From Pseudomonas arsenicoxydans (GTDB lineage Bacteria; Pseudomonadota; Gammaproteobacteria; Pseudomonadales; Pseudomonadaceae): 64,000 bases of DNA. Each line of letters starts with the position of its first letter. The stretch's first letter is position 1. The notes beneath the pieces are model-generated. The model was not told where the DNA came from. It saw only the letters and a program-made list of their open reading frames with translations, and ran no database searches. The stretch is taken from positions 2,799,001 to 2,863,000 of the forward strand of contig NZ_LT629705.1 in the NCBI RefSeq assembly GCF_900103875.1, in the 5' to 3' direction. This document shows, piece after piece, positions 34,234 through 45,700 of the stretch. The position numbers were made by a program, and so were the translations under genes.

Positions 34234-34974
34234 GTGGATAAGTACCTTTATGTGGCAATGACCGGCGCCAGCCAGAATGCACTGGCGCAGAAGGCTCATG
34301 CCAACAACCTGGCAAACATCTCCACCAACGGTTTTCAGAAAGACCTGGAACAGGCTCGTTCGATGCCGGTGTTTGGTGACAGCTTTCCGGCGCGTGCCTT
34401 TGCCATGACCGAGCGTCCGGCCACCGACTTCTCGTCAGGTTCGATGGTAGAAACCGGCCGTGATCTGGATGTCGCAGTGACCGGCGACGGCTGGATTGCC
34501 GTGCAAAGCCCTGACGGCAGCGAAAGTTACGTGCGCACCGGTAGCCTGAACGTTGACGCCTTGGGCGTGCTGCGGGCCGGCAACGGTATGCCGGTGATGG
34601 GCAATGGCGGGCCGATCGCCGTGCCGCCCGAGCAGAAAATCGAAGTGGGCGAAGACGGCACGATCAGTATTCGTTCGATGGGTGAGGGCCCGCGGGTAAT
34701 CGCTCAAGTCGACCGTATCAAGCTGGTCAACCCCGACCCGAAGAACATGACCAAAGGCCTGGATGGTTCAATCCACACCAAGGACGGCAAGCCGGCGCAA
34801 GCCGATGCGGGCGTCAAGCTGGTGTCTGGGTTCCTTCAGTCGAGCAACGTCAATGCCGTGGAAGAAATGACTTCGGTGCTGGCCTTGTCGAAGCAGTTCG
34901 AGCTGCACATCAAGATGATGAACACCGCCAAAGACGATGACCAGGCCATGGCTCGGGTCTTGCAGATCAGCTAA
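34234..34974 (+). CDS. flgF: Flagellar proximal rod protein FlgF
   Basis: A 246-residue rod protein starting GTG with DKYLYVAMTGASQNALAQKAH and the N-terminal ANNLANISTNGF motif of the rod/hook family; the C-terminal part has the SNVNAVEEM motif. GAGGAAAG precedes the start. It is the first gene of the flgFGHIJKL operon and is exported by the flagellar type III system. Unusually, flgBCDE are not directly upstream: phhR is. Confidence 0.95.
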   Translation: MDKYLYVAMTGASQNALAQKAHANNLANISTNGFQKDLEQARSMPVFGDSFPARAFAMTERPATDFSSGSMVETGRDLDVAVTGDGWIAVQSPDGSESYVRTGSLNVDALGVLRAGNGMPVMGNGGPIAVPPEQKIEVGEDGTISIRSMGEGPRVIAQVDRIKLVNPDPKNMTKGLDGSIHTKDGKPAQADAGVKLVSGFLQSSNVNAVEEMTSVLALSKQFELHIKMMNTAKDDDQAMARVLQIS

Positions 34975-35020
34975 TTACCAGAACGTCGCGCCGTAAAACA
35001 GGCGCACGAGGAGAATCGAA

Positions 35021-35806
35021 ATGCTTCCGGCTCTATGGGTTGCCAAAACAGGTCTGTCCGCCCAGGACACCAACCTGACCACCATTTCCAACAACCTGGC
35101 GAACGTATCGACCACGGGTTTCAAACGTGATCGCGCCGAGTTCCAGGACTTGCTGTACCAGATCAAACGTCAGCCTGGCGCCCAGTCGACCCAGGACAGC
35201 GCACTGCCGACCGGTCTGCAAGTGGGTACCGGTGTGCGCATTGTCGGCACCCAGAAAAACTTCACCGCCGGCAGCCTGCAGACCACTGAGCAGCCACTCG
35301 ACCTGGCGGTCAATGGTCGCGGTTTCTTCCAGATCCTGCAGCCGGATGGCACCACGTCCTACACCCGTGACGGCACGTTCCACCTCGATTCCAATGGTCA
35401 GGTCGTGAATGCCAGCGGTTTCGCTCTGGAACCGGCGATCGTGGTCCCGAACAACGCCCAGAGTTTTACGGTCGGTACGGACGGCACGGTGTCCATCACC
35501 GTTCCCGGCAACGCGGCCTCTCAGGTGATCGGCAACCTGCAAACCGCCGACTTCATCAACCCGGCCGGTCTGCAAGCGGTCGGTAACAACCTGTTCCTGG
35601 AAACCGCGGCCAGCGGCGCACCACAAGTCGGCACCCCGGGCCTGAACGGTTTCGGTACCACGCTGCAGAACACCCTGGAAGGTTCCAACGTCAGCACCGT
35701 TGAAGAGATGGTCAACATGATCACCACTCAGCGCGCTTACGAGATGAACTCCAAGGTGATCTCCACCGCCGACCAGATGCTCTCGTTCGTAACGCAGAAT
35801 CTGTAA
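35021..35806 (+). CDS. flgG: Flagellar distal rod protein FlgG
   Basis: A 261-residue rod protein. It has TISNNLANVSTTGFKRDRAEF at the N-terminus and LEGSNVSTVEEMVNMITTQR at the C-terminus, the standard rod/hook signatures. GAGGAG precedes the ATG. It follows flgF by 46 bases; a small GCGCC/GGCGC hairpin lies in the gap. Length equals the E. coli protein. Confidence 0.97.
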   Translation: MLPALWVAKTGLSAQDTNLTTISNNLANVSTTGFKRDRAEFQDLLYQIKRQPGAQSTQDSALPTGLQVGTGVRIVGTQKNFTAGSLQTTEQPLDLAVNGRGFFQILQPDGTTSYTRDGTFHLDSNGQVVNASGFALEPAIVVPNNAQSFTVGTDGTVSITVPGNAASQVIGNLQTADFINPAGLQAVGNNLFLETAASGAPQVGTPGLNGFGTTLQNTLEGSNVSTVEEMVNMITTQRAYEMNSKVISTADQMLSFVTQNL

Positions 35807-35857
35807 TCAAGTCTATGAGGCGGCATGAAGCCGCCTGCAGCACCGTGAGGTAGGGTC

Positions 35858-36553
35858 ATGAATCGCTTTGTATCTGTTCTGGCACTGAGTGGGGTGGTCT
35901 CGCTTGCAGGCTGCGTCGCGCCGACGCCCAAGCCCAATGACCCTTATTACGCCCCGGTGTTGCCGCGCACGCCGTTGCCGGCTGCCGCCAACAATGGCTC
36001 GATCTATCAGGCCGGTTTCGAACAAAACCTGTACAGCGACCGCAAGGCGTTCCGGGTCGGTGACATCATCACCATCACCCTGAACGAGAAGACCCAGGCC
36101 AGCAAGAACGCCAACTCCCAGGTCGGCAAGACCAGCAAGACCAGCATTGGCCTGTCCTCATTGTTTGGCAGTACGCCCAACACGAATAACCCGCTCGGCA
36201 GCGGCGATCTGAGTCTGGATGCCAGCTACAACGGCGACCGCGCAACCAAGGGCGATAGCAAGGCCGGGCAGGGCAACAGCCTCACCGGTTCGATCACCGT
36301 GACCGTCGCCGACGTGTTGCCCAACGGGATCATTGCGGTGCGCGGCGAGAAGTGGATGACCCTCAATACCGGTGATGAGCTGGTGCGGATTGCCGGCCTG
36401 GTTCGCGCCGATGACATCGCCACCGATAACACGGTTTCGTCGACGCGCATTGCCGATGCGCGTATCACCTACTCGGGCACCGGTTCGTTTGCCGATGCGA
36501 GTCAGCCAGGCTGGTTCGACCGTTTCTTCCTCAGCCCGCTGTTCCCTTTCTAG
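35858..36553 (+). CDS. flgH: Flagellar L-ring lipoprotein FlgH
   Basis: A 231-residue outer-membrane lipoprotein. Lipobox LAGC puts the modified Cys at position 19. It forms the outer-membrane bushing of the basal body. Family marks are [16 protein letters not shown] and the C-terminal [19 protein letters not shown]. It lies 51 bases after flgG and its stop is directly next to flgI. Confidence 0.96.
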   Translation: MNRFVSVLALSGVVSLAGCVAPTPKPNDPYYAPVLPRTPLPAAANNGSIYQAGFEQNLYSDRKAFRVGDIITITLNEKTQASKNANSQVGKTSKTSIGLSSLFGSTPNTNNPLGSGDLSLDASYNGDRATKGDSKAGQGNSLTGSITVTVADVLPNGIIAVRGEKWMTLNTGDELVRIAGLVRADDIATDNTVSSTRIADARITYSGTGSFADASQPGWFDRFFLSPLFPF

Positions 36554-36562
36554 GTGGCTACG

Positions 36563-37669
36563 TTGAACTTCAAAAGTCTCATGGTGGCCGCTCTGTTGCT
36601 GTCCGCAGCCTTCAACGCTCAAGCTGAGCGTCTGAAGGATATCGCCAGCATTTCCGGCGTGCGGACCAACCAATTGATCGGTTACGGCCTGGTGGTCGGG
36701 CTTAACGGCACCGGCGACCAGACGACCCAGACCCCGTTCACCCTGCAGACCTTCAACAACATGCTCTCGCAGTTCGGCATCAAGGTGCCGCCAGGTTCGG
36801 GCAACGTACAACTGAAGAACGTCGCAGCGGTGTCGATCAGTGCTGAATTGCCGGCGTTTGCCAAGCCGGGTCAACAGGTCGACATCACCGTTTCTTCCAT
36901 CGGTAACTCCAAAAGCCTGCGCGGTGGCACCTTGCTGCTGACACCGCTCAAGGGTATCGATGGCAACGTCTACGCCATCGCCCAGGGCAACCTGGTGGTC
37001 GGCGGTTTCGATGCGGAAGGTCGTGACGGTTCGAAGATCACCGTCAACGTTCCGTCGGCGGGTCGTATCCCGGGTGGTGCGTCGGTCGAGCGTTCAGTTC
37101 CAAGCGGTTTCAACCAGGGCAACAGCCTGACCCTGAACCTCAACCGTTCGGACTTCACCACCGCCAAGCGCGTGGTCGACAAGATCAACGATATGCTCGG
37201 CCCTGGCGTTGCCCAGGCCATCGACGGCGGCTCAATTCGCGTCACGGCGCCTTTGGACCCGAGTCAGCGGGTCGACTATCTGTCGATTCTTGAAAACCTT
37301 GAAGTCGATCCGGGCCAGGCGGTGGCGAAAGTCATCATCAACTCCCGTACCGGCACCATCGTCATTGGCCAGAACGTGAAAGTGTCCCCGGCCGCCGTGA
37401 CCCACGGCAGCCTGACCGTGACCATTACCGAAGACCCGATCGTCAGCCAGCCTGGCCCTTTGTCCAACGGACAGACAGCCGTCGTGCCGCGCTCGCGGGT
37501 CAACGCCCAGCAGGAAGCCAAGCCGATGTTCAAGTTCGGCCCGGGCACCACCCTCGACGAAATCGTGCGTGCGGTGAACCAGGTCGGCGCGGCGCCGGGT
37601 GATTTGATGGCCATCCTCGAAGCACTGAAACAGGCCGGCGCGCTGCAAGCCGACCTGATCGTGATCTGA
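36563..37669 (+). CDS. flgI: Flagellar P-ring protein FlgI
   Basis: A 368-residue periplasmic ring protein. Signal peptide ([20 protein letters not shown]) then [21 protein letters not shown], typical of FlgI. I choose TTG 36563 because AGGTGG lies five bases before and the protein then matches the usual N-terminus; GTG 36554 directly after the flgH stop is possible but has no ribosome site. Confidence 0.94.
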   Translation: MNFKSLMVAALLLSAAFNAQAERLKDIASISGVRTNQLIGYGLVVGLNGTGDQTTQTPFTLQTFNNMLSQFGIKVPPGSGNVQLKNVAAVSISAELPAFAKPGQQVDITVSSIGNSKSLRGGTLLLTPLKGIDGNVYAIAQGNLVVGGFDAEGRDGSKITVNVPSAGRIPGGASVERSVPSGFNQGNSLTLNLNRSDFTTAKRVVDKINDMLGPGVAQAIDGGSIRVTAPLDPSQRVDYLSILENLEVDPGQAVAKVIINSRTGTIVIGQNVKVSPAAVTHGSLTVTITEDPIVSQPGPLSNGQTAVVPRSRVNAQQEAKPMFKFGPGTTLDEIVRAVNQVGAAPGDLMAILEALKQAGALQADLIVI

Positions 37670-37680
37670 GGACAGCGACC

Positions 37681-38973
37681 ATGGACATGCGCAAGGCCGG
37701 CACACTCAGCACCAGTGATTCGGGGTCTTACTCGGACCTCAATCGCCTGAACCAGCTCAAGGTCGGCGACAAGAACAGCGACGGCAATATGCGTAAGGTC
37801 GCGCAGGAGTTCGAATCGCTGTTTCTCGGTGAAATGCTCAAGTCCATGCGTTCGGCCACCGAAGCGCTGGGCAAGGACAACCCGCTCAACACGCCGGCCG
37901 CCAAGCAATACCAGGAAATGTACGACCAGCAATTAGCGGTTTCCATGTCCCGCGAAGGCGGGGGTATTGGTCTGGCGGATGTGCTGATGCGGCAGATGTC
38001 GAAGAACAAACCGCTGGCGCCAGGTGAGGCTGAGGCTGCATCTGCGGCGAAACAGGCGGCGGCGAAAGCGGCCGTCCAAACCCCGATAGACGCAGGCACG
38101 ACGGGCACCAATGGTCCGTTGTCGCGCCTCAATGGTCAGCGTCCGTTGTGGGCGTCGCGCTCGGGCAGGGTGCCGATGCACACCGCCGATCACACTAATG
38201 ATGTGGCGATGCTCAATCAGCGGCGCCTGGCGCTGCCGCCGAAACTGGCGGACCGTTTGCTCGCCGGGCTGGTGCCGTCGGTCACGAACACTGCGGCCAC
38301 TGCCGTGACCGCGCAGACCCGGATCCAGTTGCCGCAGAACGCCAAGACTGGCGCCGGCCCGCTGTTCAACGGCGATTGGCTGGCCTCGCAGACGGACACA
38401 TCGTCAAAGGGGCAGATGCAGATTTATGGTCGCGCCATGGCGCAGATTCCTTTGGCTCCCGCGAAAAAAGCCTTCAGCTCCGCCGACGAATTCGTCAACA
38501 CCATGTTGCCGCTGGCCAAGGAAGCCGCCGACCGCATTGGCGTCGATCCACGTTACCTGGTGGCTCAGGCCGCACTGGAAACCGGCTGGGGCAAATCGGT
38601 CATGCGCGCCCAGGATGGCAGCAGCAGCCACAACCTGTTCGGCATCAAGGCCGGCACCAGCTGGAAGGGGGATTCGGCGCGAGCGATCACCAGCGAATTC
38701 CGCAATGGCGAGATGGTCAAGGAGACGGCCGAGTTCCGTTCCTACGATTCGTACAAAGACAGCTTCCATGACCTGGTGACTTTGCTGCAGACCAATAATC
38801 GCTATCAAGATGTGGTGAAGTCTGCCGATAACCCAGAACAGTTTGTACGCGAGTTGCAGAAAGCCGGGTATGCAACCGACCCGGCCTACGCGAGCAAGAT
38901 TTCGCAGATAGCCAAGCAGATGACGAGTTACCAAAACTACGCTGCGGCGGGCGCTACCACCACGCCTTTATAG
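37681..38973 (+). CDS. flgJ: Flagellar rod assembly protein and muramidase FlgJ
   Basis: A 430-residue two-domain protein. The N-terminal rod-chaperone domain (about 30-110, FESLFLGEMLKSMR) is joined by a long linker to a C-terminal glucosaminidase domain (about 265-420) with YLVAQAALETGWGKSVM holding the catalytic Glu. It opens the peptidoglycan so the rod can pass. Longer than E. coli FlgJ (about 310), due to the linker. Confidence 0.95.
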   Translation: MDMRKAGTLSTSDSGSYSDLNRLNQLKVGDKNSDGNMRKVAQEFESLFLGEMLKSMRSATEALGKDNPLNTPAAKQYQEMYDQQLAVSMSREGGGIGLADVLMRQMSKNKPLAPGEAEAASAAKQAAAKAAVQTPIDAGTTGTNGPLSRLNGQRPLWASRSGRVPMHTADHTNDVAMLNQRRLALPPKLADRLLAGLVPSVTNTAATAVTAQTRIQLPQNAKTGAGPLFNGDWLASQTDTSSKGQMQIYGRAMAQIPLAPAKKAFSSADEFVNTMLPLAKEAADRIGVDPRYLVAQAALETGWGKSVMRAQDGSSSHNLFGIKAGTSWKGDSARAITSEFRNGEMVKETAEFRSYDSYKDSFHDLVTLLQTNNRYQDVVKSADNPEQFVRELQKAGYATDPAYASKISQIAKQMTSYQNYAAAGATTTPL

Positions 38974-38996
38974 GCACAAGGCATAAGGTCTGAACC

Positions 38997-41036
38997 ATGA
39001 GTTTGCTCAATATCGGGATGTCGGGTCTGGCGGCTAGCCAATCCTCCTTGTCTGTGACAGGCAACAACATTGCCAACGTCGACACCGCCGGTTATTCGCG
39101 TCAGCAAACCGTGCAGAGCACCAAGGCTTCGCAGCAGTTCGGTAATGTGTTTATCGGCACCGGGACGACCCTGGCGGACGTTCGCCGGGTATACAACTCC
39201 TACCTCGATGCTCAGTTGCGCACCGCCACTTCACTCAACAGTGAAGCCTCGTCGTACCAGGCTCAGGCCACTCCGCTGGACGCCACGCTGTCGGATACCA
39301 ACACCGGGTTGACCGGCGTTCTGCAAAAATTCTTCACCTCCCTGCAGGGTGTTTCGTCATCGGCAACCGACGATACGTCGCGCCAGTCGGTGTTGACCGG
39401 CGCCCAGGCGTTGAGCAATCGCTTCAACACCGTCGCCAAGCAATTGAACGACCAGAACACCACCCTCAATGGCAGCCTGTCCGACATGGCGACCAAGGTG
39501 AACAAGCTGGCCACGTCGATTGCATCGCTCAACCAGAAAATTGGTGAGGTTTCCACCAGCGGCGGTCAGCCGAACGACTTGCTCGACAGCCGTAACGAAG
39601 CGGTACGTCAGCTGTCCGAGCTGGTCGGCGCCCAAGTGGTCGAGCGCGGCACCAGCTACGACATATACGTCGGCAGCGGCCAGCCGTTGGTGATCGGCAA
39701 CACCACCAACACCCTGGGCACCGTGCCGAGCAAAGACGATCCGTCGCGCATGGCGCTGCAAATGGATCGCGGCTCCAGCACCATCGACATCACGTCGGTG
39801 GTCAGTGGTGGCGAAATCGGCGGCCTGCTCACCTATCGCAAGGAAGTGCTCGACCCGTCGCTCAACGAGCTGGGGCGTGTGGCCCTGGTGATGGCTGACC
39901 AGATCAACAGTCAGCAGGCGCAGGGCATCGACAAGAACGGTGAATTCGGCGCGGCGATTTTCAACAACATCAACAGCGCCGCACTGATCAGCCAGCGCAG
40001 CATTGGTCAGGCGGGTAACAGCGCAGGCTCGGGCAACCTCGATGTCACCATCAAGGACACCGGCAAGCTGACCACCAGCGATTATCAGGTGACGTTCACC
40101 ACCGCAACCGACTACACCGTCAAGCGTTCTGACGGCACCGCCATGGGCGCCTTCAGCACCTTGACCACGCCGCCTCCGGTGATCGATGGTTTCAGCCTGT
40201 CACTGAACGGCGGAGCCCTGAGCGCTGGCGACAGCTTCAAGGTGACCCCGACTCGCGGTGCCGCAGCCAGCATCCAGACGGTCCTGACTGACCCGAAAAA
40301 GATCGCGGCGGCAGCGCCATTGAGCGGTGTGGCCAGCTCCAAAGCCTCGGGCACTTACACCCAGCCGACGCTGACCAGCACGCTGGACATCTACAGCCCG
40401 GCGGCTCAGGCCGACATGCAGACGGGGCTCAAGTACTCGACGCCAGTGAAGGTGACGTTCGGTTCCCCGAGCGGTGGCAGCCAGACTTACAACCTGAGTG
40501 ACGCCCAAGGCAACCCGTTGGGTAGCGGCACCATTGTTCCGGGTCAGAACAACACCTTGAACCTGACCGTGCCCATGATCGATGCCAGCGGCAACCCGAT
40601 CATGGGCGGCGCTCCGCCGGTGCAGAAAACCTTCACCGTGCAAACCACGGTGGGTGGTTCGCCAGCCAACGGCGAAAGCTTCTCGATCTCCCTGACCGGT
40701 GCGGCATCCTCGGACAACCGCAACGCTCAAGCGCTGGTCGGTTTGCAAACCAAACAGACCGTGGACACCGGTTCGGCGAGCAAGGGCATCAGCCTGACCG
40801 ACGCCTACAACACGCTGGTGACCAACGTCGGGACCAAAGCCGCTCAAGGCAAGTCTGACAGTGCCGCCACCACAGCGATCCTGGCCCAGGCCAAGGGCGC
40901 CCGTGATTCCCTGTCCGGGGTCGACCTGGATGAGGAAACCGGCAACCTCGTCAAATACCAGCAGTACTACACCGCGTCTTCGCAGATCATCAAGGCTGCG
41001 CAGGAAATTTTCAGCACGCTGATCAACAGCCTTTAA
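38997..41036 (+). CDS. flgK: Flagellar hook-associated protein 1 FlgK
   Basis: A 679-residue junction protein between hook and filament. The N-terminal motif SLLNIGMSGLAASQSSLSVT / GNNIANVDTAGYSRQ and the C-terminal VDLDEETGNLVKYQQYYTA with the last ILSTL-like helix are conserved; the middle is variable. It is exported through the flagellar system. It is co-transcribed with flgJ (23-base gap) and flgL. Confidence 0.97.
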   Translation: MSLLNIGMSGLAASQSSLSVTGNNIANVDTAGYSRQQTVQSTKASQQFGNVFIGTGTTLADVRRVYNSYLDAQLRTATSLNSEASSYQAQATPLDATLSDTNTGLTGVLQKFFTSLQGVSSSATDDTSRQSVLTGAQALSNRFNTVAKQLNDQNTTLNGSLSDMATKVNKLATSIASLNQKIGEVSTSGGQPNDLLDSRNEAVRQLSELVGAQVVERGTSYDIYVGSGQPLVIGNTTNTLGTVPSKDDPSRMALQMDRGSSTIDITSVVSGGEIGGLLTYRKEVLDPSLNELGRVALVMADQINSQQAQGIDKNGEFGAAIFNNINSAALISQRSIGQAGNSAGSGNLDVTIKDTGKLTTSDYQVTFTTATDYTVKRSDGTAMGAFSTLTTPPPVIDGFSLSLNGGALSAGDSFKVTPTRGAAASIQTVLTDPKKIAAAAPLSGVASSKASGTYTQPTLTSTLDIYSPAAQADMQTGLKYSTPVKVTFGSPSGGSQTYNLSDAQGNPLGSGTIVPGQNNTLNLTVPMIDASGNPIMGGAPPVQKTFTVQTTVGGSPANGESFSISLTGAASSDNRNAQALVGLQTKQTVDTGSASKGISLTDAYNTLVTNVGTKAAQGKSDSAATTAILAQAKGARDSLSGVDLDEETGNLVKYQQYYTASSQIIKAAQEIFSTLINSL

Positions 41037-41049
41037 GGAGTCGTAATTC

Positions 41050-42627
41050 ATGCGCATTTCTACCGCCCAGTATTACGAGACAACCGCTGCCAACTATCAG
41101 CGCAACTTCAACAAGGCGATCGCGACCAGCAATGAAGCCAGCAGCCTGACGCGCGTCAACACCGCCGCTGATGATCCGGTCGGTGCCGGTCGTTTGCTGC
41201 AGCTCGGTCAGCAGAGCGCAATGCTGGATCAGTACAACGGCAACATCAGTTCGACCAAGAGTTCATTGAGCCTGCAGGAAACCACCCTGGATTCCATTGG
41301 CACCGCCTTGCAGCGCGCCAAGGAAATCGCCCTCAGTGCCAACAACGGCATCGCCACTGACAACGACCGTAAAGCGTACGCCTCGGAATTGGGCCAGATC
41401 CAGCAACAGGTGCTCGGCCTGATGAACTCCAAGGATGCCTCCGGCAACTTCCTGTTCTCCGGTTCGAAAACCGACACCCCGCCTTATTCACAGAATTCCG
41501 ACGGCACCTACACCTACAACGGTGACCAGACCAGCATCAATCTGGGCATCGGCGATGGTTTGTCGGTGGCGACCAACACCACTGGCTGGGATGCGTTCCA
41601 GCAGACCATCAATACCAGCCGCACCCAGGCCACCATGACCGCTCCGGCGGTGGATGATGGTCGGGTGGTCCTGTCCAATGGTCAGGTCAGCAACAGCGCA
41701 ACCTACGACGCCAAGTTCGCCAGCGGCCAGCCGTACACGGTTACCTTCCTGAGCAGCACCCAGCTGAAGATCACCGATGGGTTGGGCAACGACGTAACGA
41801 CCGAGGCCAGCCAGAACGGCGCGTTCAGCAACAGCAACGGCGCCAACCAGGTGGTCAACTTTCGGGGTGTCGACCTGAACTTGAACATCAACCTCAAGTC
41901 GGGCGATGTGCCGGACACCGTGATTGCCGGTCACACCTTCCAGTTGTCGGCCTCGCCGGACTCGTTCAACGCCACGCGCAGCGCCGGCAACGCGTCCACA
42001 ACGGTCATCACAGGTTCCGCCATCACCAACCCTGCGGCCTACAACGCTGCGTTCCCGACGGGTGGGGCGGTCCTCAAGTTCACCAGCGCCACGGCCTTCG
42101 ATCTGTACGCTGCACCGGTGACCGCCGACAGTCGCCCCGTGTCTTCGGGCGCCGTGGTGGCCGGTCCTCCGTCGACGGCCACTGCTGCGGGCGTGACATT
42201 CACCCTGGGCGGTGGTGCACCTGCCGCCAACGATCAGTTCGCGGTCCAGTCCAACGATCACCAGACCCAGAACGTGCTCGACACGTTGGGCAAGATGATC
42301 AGCGCCATGAGCGCGCCGGTCGATGGCAACACGAACGCCAAGCAGCAATTCCAGGCGGCTATGGATTCGGGCCTCGCGAATCTGGAGAGCGCCAGCAACC
42401 AATTGGGTTCGGCCATCACGTCGATCGGTGCGCGCGGTCAGTCGCTGGACGATCAGTCCACCACTAACCAGAGCCTGGGTCTGGCGAACACGTCGACCCA
42501 GTCGTCGATTCGTGATTCCGACCCTGCCGAAGTCATGACGCGCCTGACTCTGCAGCAGACCATGCTGCAAGCCGCGCAACTGGCGTTCAGCAAGATCACT
42601 TCGCTGGGGCTGTTCAACAAAATCTGA
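41050..42627 (+). CDS. flgL: Flagellar hook-associated protein 3 FlgL
   Basis: A 525-residue filament junction protein. N-terminal RISTAQYYETTAANYQRNF and VNTAADDPVGAGRLLQL, and C-terminal MTRLTLQQTMLQAAQLAFSK, are flagellin-like. It is about 200 residues longer than E. coli FlgL because of a Thr/Asn/Ala-rich insertion in the middle (about 190-420), which would be surface-exposed. AAGGAG upstream of flgL. Last gene of the flg operon; the glycan island begins 116 bases later. Confidence 0.96.
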   Translation: MRISTAQYYETTAANYQRNFNKAIATSNEASSLTRVNTAADDPVGAGRLLQLGQQSAMLDQYNGNISSTKSSLSLQETTLDSIGTALQRAKEIALSANNGIATDNDRKAYASELGQIQQQVLGLMNSKDASGNFLFSGSKTDTPPYSQNSDGTYTYNGDQTSINLGIGDGLSVATNTTGWDAFQQTINTSRTQATMTAPAVDDGRVVLSNGQVSNSATYDAKFASGQPYTVTFLSSTQLKITDGLGNDVTTEASQNGAFSNSNGANQVVNFRGVDLNLNINLKSGDVPDTVIAGHTFQLSASPDSFNATRSAGNASTTVITGSAITNPAAYNAAFPTGGAVLKFTSATAFDLYAAPVTADSRPVSSGAVVAGPPSTATAAGVTFTLGGGAPAANDQFAVQSNDHQTQNVLDTLGKMISAMSAPVDGNTNAKQQFQAAMDSGLANLESASNQLGSAITSIGARGQSLDDQSTTNQSLGLANTSTQSSIRDSDPAEVMTRLTLQQTMLQAAQLAFSKITSLGLFNKI

Positions 42628-42743
42628 CGGCAGCCGGGCGCGCAAGCGTCCGGTGACCGCTGACCCTCCCATATCTACTGTCTTTTTCCGCGGTTCCAAG
42701 GGCTCGCTTTTCCGGGCGAGCTCTCGCCGCCTGCGAGTCCGCC

Positions 42744-45700
42744 GTGAATTCACTCCCTCTTGTCAGCCTTGTCATTCCTGCCTTCAATCCGCGCTTTTTT
42801 GGTCGGGCGTTGCACAGTGCCGTGAGCCAGGGCTATGGCAATCTCGAGGTCATTGTTTGCGACGATAGCCGTGGCACTGAAATCGAAGAGATGGTCGATT
42901 CGTTGAGCGGGCAGACGGATGTCGTCGTGCGCTATGTGCGCAATCCCCGCACGCTCGGACTGGTGGGAAACCTGCAAGTCTGCCTGGAAGAAGCGCAAGG
43001 CGAGTTCATCAAGTTTCTTTGCGATGATGACCAATTGTTCGCTACGTGCCTTGAGCGTCAGGCACAAGTGCTCATCGATCGTGAAGATGTGAATCTGGTA
43101 CTGGCCCAGCGGTTGTTCTGGGATGCCGATGATTTGCCTTTGCCTTCGCGGCTTGAAAACACACCGCTTTCCCCGGTGTGCGGGCTGTTCAAGGGTGAAG
43201 ACCTGCTGGCGATCTTCGAGAATTTCCCGGTCAATATCCTCGGCGGTTTCAGCAATGCCATGTTCCGTCGTGCCGATGTGCTGGAGTTGTTGCCGGCCTT
43301 GACTCAACCCGGTCATTGTTTTGTCGCGACCCTGGATTTCGCCTTGTACATGTGCCTGCTGCGGCGCGGCAATCTGGTGGTGTCCAATCATGTGTTGAGT
43401 GTCGAGCGCCTGTACCCGGAGCGTTTGAGCGGTCAACAATCGATGAAGGATTCGGTCGAGGCCGAGCGGCAATGGCTGTTGCAGATGCTCAAGGCCCGCA
43501 GCGGCGAATCCGCGCCAGCGCCGGGTTGGGTTCGCTACCTGCCGTTGACCAAGGCCGACGAGTTGCCTCGGGTTTGGGAAGAGTTACCGCTGAGCCGAAC
43601 CCTGGGTACCAAACAGACCACCCAGGACTGGCATGTCGGCATCGCCAGTGTCAGTTTCTCCGAGCTGTACGCCCAGTGGCTGGCGTGCCGCTGCCTCACG
43701 GACGGTCAGCGCACATTGTTGCCCGAAACATTGGTGAGCTGGCCGCGCACGCCAAAAATCGTCCCGATCATTATTGATGAGCAGGGCAGCCGCTCAGCGC
43801 TGGACCAAACGTTGCAAACCCTGGCCGCGCAAGACTATCCACCTGAACTGACACTGGTGTTGTCCTCGGCGTGCATGGAAGCCGAACTGGATGAGCGGAT
43901 TTTCCGTTTGCCGCTGCAAGATGACTGGCAGCAGCAAATCAATGATCTGTTGCCACAACTGGACGGGGCCGACTGGTTCTACCTGCTGCGTGCCGGCGAT
44001 CGCTTGGTGGCGCCGGCCTTGCTGGTAATGGCTGAGCGGATTGCCCTTTCGCGCACGCTGAAATGCCTGTACAGCGATGAAGGTGGCCTGCGGCAGGGCG
44101 AGTCGGCCGAGCCGGCGTTCAAGCCAGACTTTAACCTGGACTTGATGCGCAGCTACCCCTATGTGGGACGAGCGCTGGCGTTTGACCGTGAAGCGTTCCT
44201 GGCGTTGGGCGGTTTTGATTCCGTCTTTGGCGAACTGGCCCCTCACGATGTGCTCTGGCGTCTGGTCGAGAATGACGGCCCGCAAGTGATCGGACACGTT
44301 GCCGAAATCCTCCTGGAGTCGCCGTTCGACCTTGCCAAGTGGCTGTCCCAGTCTGAAGTGGTCAATAACAACCCGCTGTTGCTGCAAGCGCACCTGGACC
44401 GCATGGGCATCGCACATGTTATTCGCGACGCGGGTTCGACGTTGCTTAACCGGGTTGACTATCACCATGAGGGTCGTCCGTTAGTGTCGATCGTCATCGT
44501 TGGCAAGGATCAGACCATCGCCATGCAGCGCTGTGTGGAGAGCCTGCTGGAAAAAACCGCCTACAGCGAATATGAGTTGCTGCTTGTCGACAACGGTAGC
44601 GAAAGCGCCGAGGCCCACGCGTGGCTGACGGGTATGGCGCAGTTGGGCAGCGAGCGGATTCGTGTGTTGACGTATCCACAGCAAGGCAATGGCGCGGCGG
44701 TGCGCAACTTCGCCGTGAAGCAGGCTGTTGGCGACTACGTGCTGATGCTTAACCCATACACCGTGATCACTCAGAGCGACTGGCTGGATGAATTGCTCAA
44801 TCACGCACAACGACCGGAAGTCGGCGTGGTGGGGGCGAAGGTGTTCAACCCGGATGGACGGGTCCTGCACGCGGGCCTGATTCTTGGTTTGCAAGGGCCG
44901 GCAGGCGTGCCGTTTTACGGCGAATCGCTGAACGCTGCGGGTTATATGTATCGCCTGCAGGTGGTCCATGACTTGAGTGCCGTCGGCGCTGATTGCCTGA
45001 TGATCCGCAAAGCCGTATTTGACGCGGTCGGTGGCCTTGACGAGCAGAACCTGGGCCAGAGCCTCAACGAAGTGGACCTGTGCCTGCGTGTGGGTCAGGA
45101 CGGTTATCTGGTGGTTTGGACACCCTTTGCCAAACTGGCCCTGGGCGCCCAGCCAGCAGTAACGTTGTCAGAGGCCGAACAGGCCTCGCGCAGCCAGGAA
45201 CAGGAAGTGTTTTATAAACGCTGGCTGCCCATCGTTGCTCGCGATCCGGCCTACAACGTCAATTTGTCGTTGCACGGGTTGGGCGGCTCGAGCTTCAGCC
45301 TTGAGCCGGGCCTGCGTGCCGGCTGGAGCCCGTTCTCGAAATCTCAGTTGCCGACAATTCTTGCACTGCCGGTCAATGCCTCGGCCATTGGTCACTACCG
45401 CGTGACGCAGCCCTTGATCGAACTGGAAGCGGCGGGCAGGGCTCACGGACGTATTCACTACAACTTGCCGTCGATCATTGAGGTCGAGCGTCAGTCACCT
45501 GACGTGATCATCCTGCAGGGTCGTTACTCCGAAGGACCGATCAACGAGATTCCGGGCCTGATAACCTATTCCAGTGCTCGACGGATTTACGAGCTGGATG
45601 ACTATGTCATCAACGTCCCCCATCGCAATGCGCATATCCGCAACATGCCGGGCAAGGACGAGATGGAGAAATTGGTACGGCGCGCGATCGGCATGTGCGA

